In this document: positions 43,986 to 52,188 of the stretch, piece after piece
Layout of the letters: each line of letters begins with the position of its first letter
Numbering within the stretch: position 1 is the first letter of the stretch
Assembly: GCF_900109945.1 (NCBI RefSeq)
Contig: NZ_FOBX01000002.1
Location: 62,001-126,000 of the forward strand
Direction of reading: 5' to 3'
Length of the DNA stretch: 64,000 bases
DNA from: Bradyrhizobium sp. OK095
GTDB taxonomy: Bacteria > Pseudomonadota > Alphaproteobacteria > Rhizobiales > Xanthobacteraceae
The notes under the pieces: model-generated
Told to the model about the DNA's origin: nothing
The model's input: the letters and a program-made list of their open reading frames with translations, nothing else
Databases searched by the model: none
Made by a program: the position numbers and the translations under genes

Positions 43986-44936
43986 CTAGAGATCCAATAC
44001 CAGTCGTTCCGATTTCGCCCGCGACACGCAGATCTGCATGACCGTGTTGGAGGCCTTCTCGTCGTCGCTGAGAATGACGTCGCGATGATCGGGAACGCCG
44101 GAGATCACGCCGCACTGACAGATGCCGCAATCGCCGCGCTGGCAGTCGTAGAGAACATCGAGGCCCGCGGCCTCCAGCGCCTGGATGATGGTCTGGCCGG
44201 CCGCGACGGTGACGACCTGCCCGCTCGACTTGAGCTCGACCTCGAACGGCGCGTCGGGCACGCCCGGCTGCTCTGCCTTGAAGAGCTCGTAATGAATGTG
44301 GTCCGGCGCAATGCCGCCGGCCAGCGCCGCTGCCTTGACCGCGTCGATCATGCCCGCTGGGCCGCAGACATAGATGTGGCAGCCGACCGACACATCGCCG
44401 AGCGCTGCCGCAATATCCAGGCGGGAGGCGTCGTCGTCATGATGGATGGAGAGGCTGTCCGCGCAGATCTCCTGCAATTGTGGCAGAAACGCCAGCATCC
44501 CGCGCGCGCGGCCCGCATAGTGCAGGCGATATGGGTTGCCGCAGACCTCCAGCTCAGCCGCCATCGACAGGATGGGCGTGACGCCGATGCCGCCTGCAAA
44601 CAGCAGCGCGGATGACGCCTCCTTGTGCAGATGGAAATTGTTGACCGGCGCCGTGGCCCTCACGACATCGCCGATCTTCAGCGCGTGCATGAATTGCGAG
44701 CCTCCGGTCGAGGCCTGCTCGCGCAGCACCCCGAGCGCCAGAGCGCCATCCGGGAGCCCCGGCAAGGCCATCAGCGAATACGGCCGGTCGCCTCCGTTCG
44801 GGAGCGCCACGCGAACATGTGCGCCCGCCTGCCATTGCGGCGCGACACCGCCCTCCACGTCAAAGACAAGGCTCCGCACCAGCGGGGTTTCCGCGGACCA
44901 CGACCTCACCTTGAGCTTGAGCGGATGCACGTCCAT
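43986..44936 (-). CDS. Oxygenase reductase, phthalate-dioxygenase-reductase type (flavin plus plant-type 2Fe-2S)
   Basis: Delivers NADH electrons to the Rieske oxygenase. The 316 residues have the order flavin domain (RPYSLMALPG), NADH domain (FAGGIGVTPILSM, YVCGPAGM), then a C-terminal plant-type ferredoxin domain with the ligands in YDCQRGDCGICQCG and a fourth Cys in MQICVSR. This order is that of phthalate dioxygenase reductase and VanB, so no separate ferredoxin is needed. First gene of the operon, 26 bases after the predicted transcription start. Confidence 0.92.
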   Translation of the reverse strand: MDVHPLKLKVRSWSAETPLVRSLVFDVEGGVAPQWQAGAHVRVALPNGGDRPYSLMALPGLPDGALALGVLREQASTGGSQFMHALKIGDVVRATAPVNNFHLHKEASSALLFAGGIGVTPILSMAAELEVCGNPYRLHYAGRARGMLAFLPQLQEICADSLSIHHDDDASRLDIAAALGDVSVGCHIYVCGPAGMIDAVKAAALAGGIAPDHIHYELFKAEQPGVPDAPFEVELKSSGQVVTVAAGQTIIQALEAAGLDVLYDCQRGDCGICQCGVISGVPDHRDVILSDDEKASNTVMQICVSRAKSERLVLDL

Positions 44937-44968
44937 CCAGGCATCTCACGATTGTATGTATTTGCATA

Positions 44969-44997
44969 TTTTTAGACATGTAATAATTGCATGTCAA
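44969..44997 (-). promoter_or_regulatory. Predicted promoter of the Rieske dioxygenase operon
   Basis: On the minus strand a perfect TTGACA (44997-44992) is followed after exactly 17 bases by TAAAAA (44974-44969). The region is an AT-rich island. It would start transcription near 44962, about 26 bases before the reductase ATG at 44936. Confidence 0.6.
44975..44995. promoter_or_regulatory. Inverted repeat GACATG-N9-CATGTC in the promoter spacer, MarR operator candidate
   Basis: Six-base arms are separated by TAATAATTG and cover the spacer and the edge of the -35. The TTACATGT core (read on the minus strand) is shared with the palindrome at 35046-35057 in the oxidoreductase promoter, suggesting one regulator for both. 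Confidence 0.55.
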
Positions 44998-45089
44998 TCG
45001 CCGGATGAAGGCTGGTAGCGCGGGGTCGCGGCGAACGCCTGTGCCTTTTCCGCGGTGGGCCGGGAAACTGACCAGGAAGGTTCGAACCG

Positions 45090-45851
45090 TCAGCGGATCT
45101 CGTTCACATAGTGATGATGCGCGGTCGTCGCGCGGTGCTCGCTGAGCAGCGCCAATGCCCCGGCCTGATCGTAGGCTTCCTCGCGGATGACCAGCACGGC
45201 GCTCGGCGATCGCAGCCCAAGCAGACGTCGATCTTCCGCGTCCGCGAGCTCAGCCAGCAGCTTTTCGCGGATGGCGGCAATGCGGATGCCATAGGCATCG
45301 AGCAAATGAAGATAGAGCAGCGCCGGCACGCGCGCCGCGGACCGAGGGAAATCCGGGACGCGGCGCGCAACCAGGCTGATGTGCGAATGCATGACCGGCA
45401 CACGGCCGACGCGCCTGATACGGTGGAGGCAGAGCAGCGGCTCTCCGGTGGCTTCCGAGAACAGCGCGGCCTCCTCGGAGCTTGCCGGCCGGATCGCCAC
45501 GGCCAGGACTTCGGGCACGGAGCGCTGCAGGCTTCCGTTCTCTCCGTGCAGCCGGAAATACTGAAAGAAGAAGCGCAGGCTGTGCTGCGGCGCGCGGCCG
45601 GTCACGACCGTTCCGGTCTTGCGACGGCGCACCAGCATGCCATCGGCCGTCAAATCCGCCAGAGCGCGGCGGACGGTACCGACCGCAACTCCGTACCGCG
45701 CCGCCAGCGCAACCTCGCCCGGCAAGACAGTACCGGGGGATAATTCCCCAACCAGGATCGCCTCGGCGAGCTGCCGCTTGACGTGCTCGTACAGCGGAAC
45801 CGGCAGGCTCGCGTGGCCGCTGGTCGCTGCCTTTGCCTGTTTGCCGGTCAC
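45090..45851 (-). CDS. GntR-family regulator with UTRA domain (HutC subgroup)
   Basis: A 253-residue repressor-type protein. Residues about 10-85 are the winged helix (VPLYEHVKRQLAEAIL, EVALAARYGVAVGTVRRALADLTADGMLVRR), followed by a UTRA ligand-binding domain ending SHISLVARRVP and ALALLSEHRATTAHHHYVNEIR. I chose GTG at 45851 because the longer frame to 45932 would use the operator region and adds an atypical basic tail. It is divergent to the M20/Dpp operon and probably represses it, sensing an imported amino or peptide compound. Confidence 0.85.
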   Translation of the reverse strand: MTGKQAKAATSGHASLPVPLYEHVKRQLAEAILVGELSPGTVLPGEVALAARYGVAVGTVRRALADLTADGMLVRRRKTGTVVTGRAPQHSLRFFFQYFRLHGENGSLQRSVPEVLAVAIRPASSEEAALFSEATGEPLLCLHRIRRVGRVPVMHSHISLVARRVPDFPRSAARVPALLYLHLLDAYGIRIAAIREKLLAELADAEDRRLLGLRSPSAVLVIREEAYDQAGALALLSEHRATTAHHHYVNEIR

Positions 45852-45897
45852 GTGTGCCTCATTCTTTGGAATTGACAGCCGTCGGCGTCCATCGTCT

Positions 45898-45920
45898 ATT
45901 TCTTTATAGAATATAGAAAT
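45898..45920. promoter_or_regulatory. Inverted repeat ATTTCT-N11-AGAAAT, candidate GntR/UTRA operator
   Basis: It lies in the 81-base divergent spacer between the GntR/UTRA gene (start 45851) and the peptidase gene (start 45933). The centre, TATAGAATATA, is itself nearly symmetrical. It is the only AT-rich, symmetrical element in the spacer. Confidence 0.5.
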
Positions 45921-45932
45921 GAACCACCGCAA

Positions 45933-47249
45933 ATGATTTCGCCTCCATCAAGCCCCCGGCTGGCCGGGCCGACCCTGGCCGACGGCTTTGCCGAGATCGA
46001 ACGGACCGCCGAAAGCGCGGTCGACGATCTCGCGCGGATGGTGGCGGTCGACACCAGCTTCCCGCCCGGCGCGGGATACGATGCATTTGCCGGATTGATG
46101 GAAGGCGTCGTCGCAACGCTCGGCCTGGAATGCCGGCGCGTCGCAGTGCCCGAGAACTTGTGGCGCGTCGACGGCGGCCCGGCGCACGGGGCGCGCACCA
46201 ATCTCATCGCACGCCGCCGCTCCGGCAAGCCGGTGCTGGGATTGTATTTCCACGTCGATACCGTGCCGGCTTCACCGGGCTGGATCACCGATCCGCTGCG
46301 GTTGACGCGCGATCGCGACCAACTGATCGGCCTTGGCGCCGCCGACATGAAGGGCACCATCGCCGCCGTGCTGCTGGCATTGCGCGCCGCCGACATAACC
46401 GGCCTGCCGCTCGGTTACGATCCGATGCTGCTGCTTTGCACCGACGAGGAAGGCGGGCTCTATCCCGGCATACGCTATCTCGCCGAACAGGGCTTGCTGG
46501 AAGGGCACATCCTCAATTTCAACGGCGCGGCCGCGCCACGCATCTGGGCCGGCTGCTTCGGCCTGTTCACGCTTCTGGTGCGCGTTCATGGCAGGACAGT
46601 TCATGCGAGCGAGGCCGCAAGCGCAGGAGCCGGAGCCAATGCCATCGAGGCCGCGCTGCCGATCCTCAACGCGCTTGCGGCGTTGAAGCCGGAGATCGCA
46701 GGGCGCACCTCCGCCCTGCCAGCCCCGCCGGGCGCGACTCGTCCGCTGGCCGCACAGCTCGACATTTCCGCCGCGCATGGCGGCCAATGCGGCGGGCAGA
46801 TTCCCTCGCAGTTCGAGATCCTCGTCTGCCGCCGCTATGCGCCGGAAGAGGACTTTTTCGGCGCGCGTCGCGAGATCGAGGACGTCATCCGCAAGGCCGC
46901 GCCGCACGCCGGGATTGAGATCGCCCTCACCGGTCATCTGATGCCGACGTCGGATCCAACCGGTCCGCACTGGCCGCGTTGGCAGGAAGCATTGTCGGCC
47001 GGGTTCGGCTACGCCCCCGAGGCATTCGCCAAATGGGGCGCGACGAGCTGCTCCGACTTCGGCTGGGTGCAAGCCACCGGCATGCAGGAGATCCTGTTGA
47101 CCGGCCTTGGCCGGCCGGACAGCCGCATTCACGCCCCCGGCGAATTCACGACACGCTCCGACATCGTCGCACTGGCGAAGTCGGTCCTTGCTTATCTCTC
47201 TGCCGAATTCCGTTCCGATCTTTCGCCCGAAGCAACCGCCATTCGCTAA
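45933..47249 (+). CDS. M20-family metallopeptidase/deacylase (ArgE/DapE type)
   Basis: Hydrolyses an amide bond in an N-acyl amino acid or dipeptide with two metal ions. All M20 ligand motifs are intact in this 438-residue protein: FHVDTVP (His, Asp), GAADMKG (bridging Asp), CTDEEGG (catalytic Glu and ligand Glu), and the C-terminal His in RIHAPGEF. It is the first gene of the operon, directly after the operator, and probably processes the compound imported by the Dpp-type transporter that follows. The exact substrate is unknown. Confidence 0.88.
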   Translation: MISPPSSPRLAGPTLADGFAEIERTAESAVDDLARMVAVDTSFPPGAGYDAFAGLMEGVVATLGLECRRVAVPENLWRVDGGPAHGARTNLIARRRSGKPVLGLYFHVDTVPASPGWITDPLRLTRDRDQLIGLGAADMKGTIAAVLLALRAADITGLPLGYDPMLLLCTDEEGGLYPGIRYLAEQGLLEGHILNFNGAAAPRIWAGCFGLFTLLVRVHGRTVHASEAASAGAGANAIEAALPILNALAALKPEIAGRTSALPAPPGATRPLAAQLDISAAHGGQCGGQIPSQFEILVCRRYAPEEDFFGARREIEDVIRKAAPHAGIEIALTGHLMPTSDPTGPHWPRWQEALSAGFGYAPEAFAKWGATSCSDFGWVQATGMQEILLTGLGRPDSRIHAPGEFTTRSDIVALAKSVLAYLSAEFRSDLSPEATAIR

Positions 47250-47266
47250 CTCAGGAGCGTCTTCCG

Positions 47267-48814
47267 ATGCTGTCCGTCACCCGCCGCCTCTTTCTTGCCG
47301 GAACTGCCATAAGCCTCGTCACCCTTCCCAGGATTGCCAGCGCCGAGCCCCCCAAGCGTGGCGGCGTGCTGCGGATGTCGCTGGACCAGGCGGCATCGGT
47401 GATTCATCCGATGCTGGCGCGGGTCAATCCCGAATATCTCGTCACCGAATTGCTCTACTCCAACCTGACCCGGCTGAAGCCGGACATGACCGTCGAACCG
47501 GACCTCGCGATCTCCTGGGAGCCGAACGCGACAAGCACGGAGTGGATCTTCAAGCTGCGCCCGGGCGTGACATTCCACGACGGCTCGCCGCTGACGTCGG
47601 AAGATGTCGTCGCCACCATCAATGCCATCCTCGATCCGAAGACCGCCTCCCCCGGCCGAACCAATGTCGGTCCGATCAAAGAGGTCGCAGCGATCGATCC
47701 CTTGACCGTCAAGTTCACGCTCTCGGGCGCCTATGCCGACCTGCCGGTGGCGCTTACCTATCTCAACGCGCGGATCGTTCCGGCGAAAATCATTGCATCC
47801 GACCTCGCGATCCTGTCGACGACGGCGAATGGCACCGGGCCGTTCAAGCTCGTGTCCTATGAGCCCGATCGGAAGATCGTCGTCGAACGCAACGCTGCCT
47901 ATTACGACCCGGCACGGCCGTACCTCGACCGCGTGGAATTGCTCGTCTATCCCGATCGCACCGCCGAAGCCTCGGCGATGATGTCCGGCGAGATCGACCT
48001 GCTCCTGACGACGACGCCCGGCGAGTATGAGCGGCTTGTGAAGGCCAGCGGCGTCAAGGCGCTGCGCACGCCCTCCGGCCAGTTTCTCAATATCAACCTC
48101 GGATGCGACCAGAAGCCGTTCAACGATGTCAGGGTCCGCCAGGCCCTCGCCTTGGCGGTCGACCGCGAGGCCACCGTCGGTTTCGTCGCCGGCGGCTACG
48201 GAACGCCGGGCAACGACACGCCGCTGAACTCCGCCTATCATTTCTACAAGAACATCCCGATGAAGAAGCCCGATGTCGCCAAGGCGAAGCAGCTTCTGGC
48301 CGAGGCCGGTTATCCCAACGGGATCGACCTGACGCTGATCGCTTCCGACAGGCCGGCTACCCGCACCCAGCTCGGCGTCGCGGTTCGCGAAATGGCGGCA
48401 GCAGCGGGCTTCCGCATCAACGTGCAGACGATGCCGCACGCGACCTATCTCGACCAGGTCTGGAAGAAGGGCAATTTCTACGTCGGCTTCTACAACATGC
48501 AGCCAACCGCAGATGCGATCTTCAACCTGCTCTACACCTCGAATGCGACCTGGAACGAGACCCACTGGAACAATGCCGAGTTCGACACCATCATCAACGC
48601 GGCCCGCGTCGAGACCGACGAGGCCAAGCGCAACGCGCTCTATGCCAAGGCGCAGGAGTTGATGAACACGGAGGTCCCCTCGGTGATCTCGGCGTTCTTC
48701 GATCTTCTGGCCGCCCAGCGCGCCTATGTCGAAGGTTACACGCTGCATCCGCGCGGCTCGGTGTTCCGCCTCGACATGGTCTCGCTCGGCACCGGCGCGC
48801 CGAAGCGCGCCTGA
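47267..48814 (+). CDS. Periplasmic solute-binding protein, family 5
   Basis: Binding protein of 515 residues for the second Dpp-type importer. Its signal peptide begins MLSVTRRLFLAGTAISL, with an RR pair that might suit Tat export, and ends near IASAEPP. Family marks are KRGGVLRMSLDQ, PEYLVTELLYSNLTRL and FHDGSPLTSEDVVATINAI. ATG at 47267 has caggagc 12 bases upstream and is 17 bases after the M20 stop; the longer frame from 46979 lies inside the peptidase. Ligand unknown. Confidence 0.9.
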   Translation: MLSVTRRLFLAGTAISLVTLPRIASAEPPKRGGVLRMSLDQAASVIHPMLARVNPEYLVTELLYSNLTRLKPDMTVEPDLAISWEPNATSTEWIFKLRPGVTFHDGSPLTSEDVVATINAILDPKTASPGRTNVGPIKEVAAIDPLTVKFTLSGAYADLPVALTYLNARIVPAKIIASDLAILSTTANGTGPFKLVSYEPDRKIVVERNAAYYDPARPYLDRVELLVYPDRTAEASAMMSGEIDLLLTTTPGEYERLVKASGVKALRTPSGQFLNINLGCDQKPFNDVRVRQALALAVDREATVGFVAGGYGTPGNDTPLNSAYHFYKNIPMKKPDVAKAKQLLAEAGYPNGIDLTLIASDRPATRTQLGVAVREMAAAAGFRINVQTMPHATYLDQVWKKGNFYVGFYNMQPTADAIFNLLYTSNATWNETHWNNAEFDTIINAARVETDEAKRNALYAKAQELMNTEVPSVISAFFDLLAAQRAYVEGYTLHPRGSVFRLDMVSLGTGAPKRA

Positions 48815-48829
48815 CGCCGGAGGTATCGG

Positions 48830-49777
48830 GTGTCACTTGCCTGGCTTGCGCGTCGCCTGCTGCTGATGGGCTACACTCTCATCGTGGTCTCGATGCTGGT
48901 GTTCGCCATCACGCAGATCCTGCCGGCCGACGCGGCCCAGTCGCTGCTCGGCGAGAACGCGACGCCGGAAATGCTGGCAGCGCTCAGGGCAAGACTCGGA
49001 CTCGACGCTCCCGCCTGGCAGCAATATCTGCACTGGGCCGGCCGCGTTTTCAGCGGCGATTTCGGCATCTCGATGCGAACGAGCCAGCCCGTCGGCCCCG
49101 ATATGCTGACGGCGCTGTCGCGTTCGCTGCTGCTCGCGGTGTCCTCCATCCTCGTCACGCTGCTCGTCGCCGTGCCGCTTGGCGTGGTGGCGGCGCTGCG
49201 GCACGGCAGGCTCACCGACGCGGGCGTGAGCCTGATCGCCTATCTCGGTGTCTCGCTGCCCGAATTCGTCACCGCAACGCTGCTTGCGCTTCTGCTGGCC
49301 GACACGCTGCACTGGCTGCCGGCAACAGGCTACGTCTCGCTGCTGGAGGACTTTGGCGACGGCATCCGTCATCTGGCGCTGCCGGTCCTGACCATCTCGA
49401 TGATCCTCATCGCTCATGTGATGCGCATGATGCGCTCCGAGACACTCGACGTGCTGAAGTCGGACTACATCCGCGCGGCGCGGCTGAAAGGACTACCGGA
49501 ACGCACCGTGCTGTTTCGCCACGCTCTGCGCAACGCCATGTTGCCGGTCGTCACGATCATCGCATTGGACGTCGGCTACCTGCTCGGCGGCATCATCGTG
49601 ATCGAGGAGATTTTTGCCATTCCGGGCATCGGGCGTGCGCTGATGGTCGCCATCACCACGCGCGACCTGCCATCGATCCAGGCAGGCGCACTGATCATGG
49701 CTGCGACCTACGCGATTACCAACACGCTTGCCGACATGGCCTACGCGCTTCTCGACCGCCGGATCCGCTATGACTGA
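48830..49777 (+). CDS. Peptide-type ABC transporter permease (DppB family)
   Basis: Inner-membrane permease of 315 residues: N-terminal span MGYTLIVVSMLVFAITQILP, the family motif ILPADAA (in place of the usual LPGDPA), and a C-terminal EAA loop (RAARLKGLPERTVLFRHALRN), ending ALLDRRIRYD. GTG start at 48830 follows a good ggaggt ribosome site at 48818-48823. It overlaps the DppC-type gene by 8 bases in the same ATGACTGA pattern as the first Dpp operon. Confidence 0.9.
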   Translation: MSLAWLARRLLLMGYTLIVVSMLVFAITQILPADAAQSLLGENATPEMLAALRARLGLDAPAWQQYLHWAGRVFSGDFGISMRTSQPVGPDMLTALSRSLLLAVSSILVTLLVAVPLGVVAALRHGRLTDAGVSLIAYLGVSLPEFVTATLLALLLADTLHWLPATGYVSLLEDFGDGIRHLALPVLTISMILIAHVMRMMRSETLDVLKSDYIRAARLKGLPERTVLFRHALRNAMLPVVTIIALDVGYLLGGIIVIEEIFAIPGIGRALMVAITTRDLPSIQAGALIMAATYAITNTLADMAYALLDRRIRYD

Positions 49778-50600
49778 GCTGCTCATCCGCCTGATCCGAA
49801 GACCGCAGGGTCTTGTCGGTGTCGCGCTGCTGGCGCTCATCGCCATTGCCTGCCTGTTCGGACCGGCACTCGCGCCCTACGCGCCGGAGAAGATCGACTT
49901 TCTCGGCCGGTTTCGCGCGCCGGGCTGGCAGAACTGGCTGGGCGCGGATCAATTCGGCCGCGACATCCTGAGCCGCCTGATGGTCGGCGCACGTTCGACC
50001 GTGCCAATGGCGCTCATCGCGACCTTGGCCGGCAGCGCAGCCGGCGCGATCATCGGCGTCGGCTCGGCCTATCTCGGCGGCCGCACTGACGAGGCCATCA
50101 TGCGCACCAACGACGCCGTGATGGCGATCCCGGGCCTTCTGATGGCCCTGTTGCTGGTCTCGACGCTCGGCAACGGCACCGGCAACGCTGTCGTCGCCAT
50201 CGCGGTCGCCTTTGCGCCCGGCATGGCGCGCGTGACACGCTCGGTCGCGCTCAACATCCGCAACCAGGACTACGTCAAGGCGGCCATCGCGCGCGGCGAA
50301 AGCGCGCTGTGGATCATCTTCCGCGAGATGCTGCCCAACGTGATGGCGCCGATCGTGATCGAAACCACCATCCGCGTGTCCTTTGCCGTCATGCTGTTTG
50401 CAACGCTCAGCTTCCTCGGCGTCGGCGCGCAGCCGCCTGCGTCCGAATGGGGGCTCATGGTCGCCGATGCCCGGCAATATATGTATCAGGCGCCGTGGGG
50501 CCTGATCGCGCCATCCGCAGCGATCGCGCTCACCGCCATTGCCTTCAACCTCCTGGGCGACGGCCTTCGCGACGCTCTCAATCCGAAGGACGAGCGGTGA
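49770..50600 (+). CDS. Peptide-type ABC transporter permease (DppC family)
   Basis: Second permease, 276 residues, with the DppC marks WLGADQFGRDILSRLMVGARST after the first span and the EAA loop AAIARGESALWIIFREMLPN. Start MTELLIRLIRRPQG at 49770 overlaps the DppB stop by 8 bases; a longer frame lies inside DppB. It overlaps the fused ATPase gene by 4 bases (GTGA), so the operon is tightly coupled. Confidence 0.9.
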   Translation: MTELLIRLIRRPQGLVGVALLALIAIACLFGPALAPYAPEKIDFLGRFRAPGWQNWLGADQFGRDILSRLMVGARSTVPMALIATLAGSAAGAIIGVGSAYLGGRTDEAIMRTNDAVMAIPGLLMALLLVSTLGNGTGNAVVAIAVAFAPGMARVTRSVALNIRNQDYVKAAIARGESALWIIFREMLPNVMAPIVIETTIRVSFAVMLFATLSFLGVGAQPPASEWGLMVADARQYMYQAPWGLIAPSAAIALTAIAFNLLGDGLRDALNPKDER

Positions 50601-52171
50601 CCCCGGCGCTTGCCATCAAGAACTATACGCTCGACTATTTGACGGCCGCGGGACCGGTGCGCGTGCTGCACGATATTTCGCTGGAGATCGCGCCCGGCGA
50701 GGTGCTGGGCCTGGTCGGGGAATCCGGCTCCGGCAAGAGCTCGCTCGCCTGGGCGCTGATGCGCCATTTGCCGGACAACGCCCGCGAAATCGCAGGCTCC
50801 CTGCATCTCGGCGACACCGACCTTCAGCGGCTGGGCCCGCGGGAGCTGACGAAAATCCGGGGTCGCCGGCTCGGCATGGTATTCCAGGATCCCTCGACCG
50901 CGCTCAACCCGACGCTCTCCATCGGGCGGCAGGTGACGGAGACGCTGATCCAGCATCGCGGCCTCAGCCAACGCGAAGCGAATGCACTGGCGATCGACCT
51001 GCTCGGCCATGTCGAGCTGCGCGACCCGGCCGCGATCATGCGGCGCTATCCGCACGAGATCTCCGGCGGCGAAAAGCAACGTGTCATCATTGCCACAGCA
51101 TTCGGCTGCCGGCCGGACGTCATTCTGTTCGACGAGCCGACCACGGCGCTCGACGTGATCACCGGCGCCCGCATCCTAAAACTGTTTGCCCGGCTGCGCG
51201 AGGAGACCGGCGTTGCCGCGCTCTATATCTCTCACGATCTCGCGCTGGTGACGCGGGTCGCTGACCGGGTCGCGGTTCTGAAGCACGGCCGTCTGGTCGA
51301 GCAGGCGCCCGCGGCCGATATTTTCCGCGCGCCGCGTCATGCCGATACGCAAGCCCTGGTGCAGGCCGTGCCGCGGCCGGAACATCGCCTCGTTCACGAC
51401 AAATCCGGCGATGACGTTCTTCTCGCGGCCTCGGACATCGAAGTTCATTACGGTCGCGCCAAACTCTTTGGCCATGCGCCGCCGCCGGCGACCAGGCGCG
51501 TCGGCCTGGACGTGCGGGCCGGAGAAATCCTCGGCCTCGTCGGCGAATCCGGCTCGGGCAAATCCTCGGTGGCGCGCGCGCTCACCGGTCTTGCCCGCTT
51601 TTCGGGGACGGTCCGCTTCGACAATCGCGTGATCACGGGCGCGCGCGACATGAACGCGGCCTACCGCCGCGACGTCCAGATCATCTTCCAGCATCCGGAT
51701 GCCTCGCTCAATCCGCGCCACAAGGTCGGCGAAATCCTGTCGCGTCCGCTCAAACTCTATGGCGGCAACGCCGCCGAGATTCCCCGCCTTCTCGAGCAGG
51801 TTCGCCTGCCGGCGTCCTATGCCGGTCGCTGGCCTCACCAGCTCTCGGGCGGTGAGAAGCAGCGCGTCGCCATTGCACGGGCCTTTGCCGCACGGCCGAA
51901 GATCGTGATCTGCGACGAGATCACCGCGCCGCTCGACGTTTCCGTGCAGGCACAGATCATCGAACTGCTGCTGGCGCTGCGTGCCGCGACCGGGACCGCC
52001 TTTCTCTTCATCACCCACGATCTCAACCTCATCCGTCAAATCGCCCACCGCATCGCCGTGATGCGCGGAGGCGAGATGGTCGACCTGTTGGCGATCGAGG
52101 ATTTCGATACCGACCATGTTCATCCCTACACAAGCGAACTGATGGCCGCCTCCCCCGTGCCCGTCGGCTGA
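50597..52171 (+). CDS. Fused DppD-DppF-type ABC ATPase
   Basis: One 524-residue protein carries both ATPase domains of the importer. The first (residues about 5-270) has Walker [15 protein letters not shown], signature ISGGEKQRVIIATAF and Walker [12 protein letters not shown]. The second (about 280-524) has Walker [15 protein letters not shown], signature LSGGEKQRVAIARAF and Walker B VICDEITAPLDV, where Ile replaces the usual Pro after Glu. The Cys-containing C-terminal tails of separate DppD/DppF are missing. GTG start at 50597 overlaps the permease stop. Confidence 0.9.
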   Translation: MTPALAIKNYTLDYLTAAGPVRVLHDISLEIAPGEVLGLVGESGSGKSSLAWALMRHLPDNAREIAGSLHLGDTDLQRLGPRELTKIRGRRLGMVFQDPSTALNPTLSIGRQVTETLIQHRGLSQREANALAIDLLGHVELRDPAAIMRRYPHEISGGEKQRVIIATAFGCRPDVILFDEPTTALDVITGARILKLFARLREETGVAALYISHDLALVTRVADRVAVLKHGRLVEQAPAADIFRAPRHADTQALVQAVPRPEHRLVHDKSGDDVLLAASDIEVHYGRAKLFGHAPPPATRRVGLDVRAGEILGLVGESGSGKSSVARALTGLARFSGTVRFDNRVITGARDMNAAYRRDVQIIFQHPDASLNPRHKVGEILSRPLKLYGGNAAEIPRLLEQVRLPASYAGRWPHQLSGGEKQRVAIARAFAARPKIVICDEITAPLDVSVQAQIIELLLALRAATGTAFLFITHDLNLIRQIAHRIAVMRGGEMVDLLAIEDFDTDHVHPYTSELMAASPVPVG

Positions 52172-52188
52172 CGACAAGGATTTCTCCC

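Noticed and set aside
45079..45088. Perfect 10-base palindrome GGTTCGAACC just past the GntR/UTRA gene
   Set aside because: Too short for a terminator stem with loop, no T-run follows, and position gives no regulatory role. Probably chance.
45904..45917. Direct repeat TATAGA-ATATAGA in the GntR/UTRA spacer
   Set aside because: Better explained as part of the larger inverted repeat at 45898-45920, so not listed separately.
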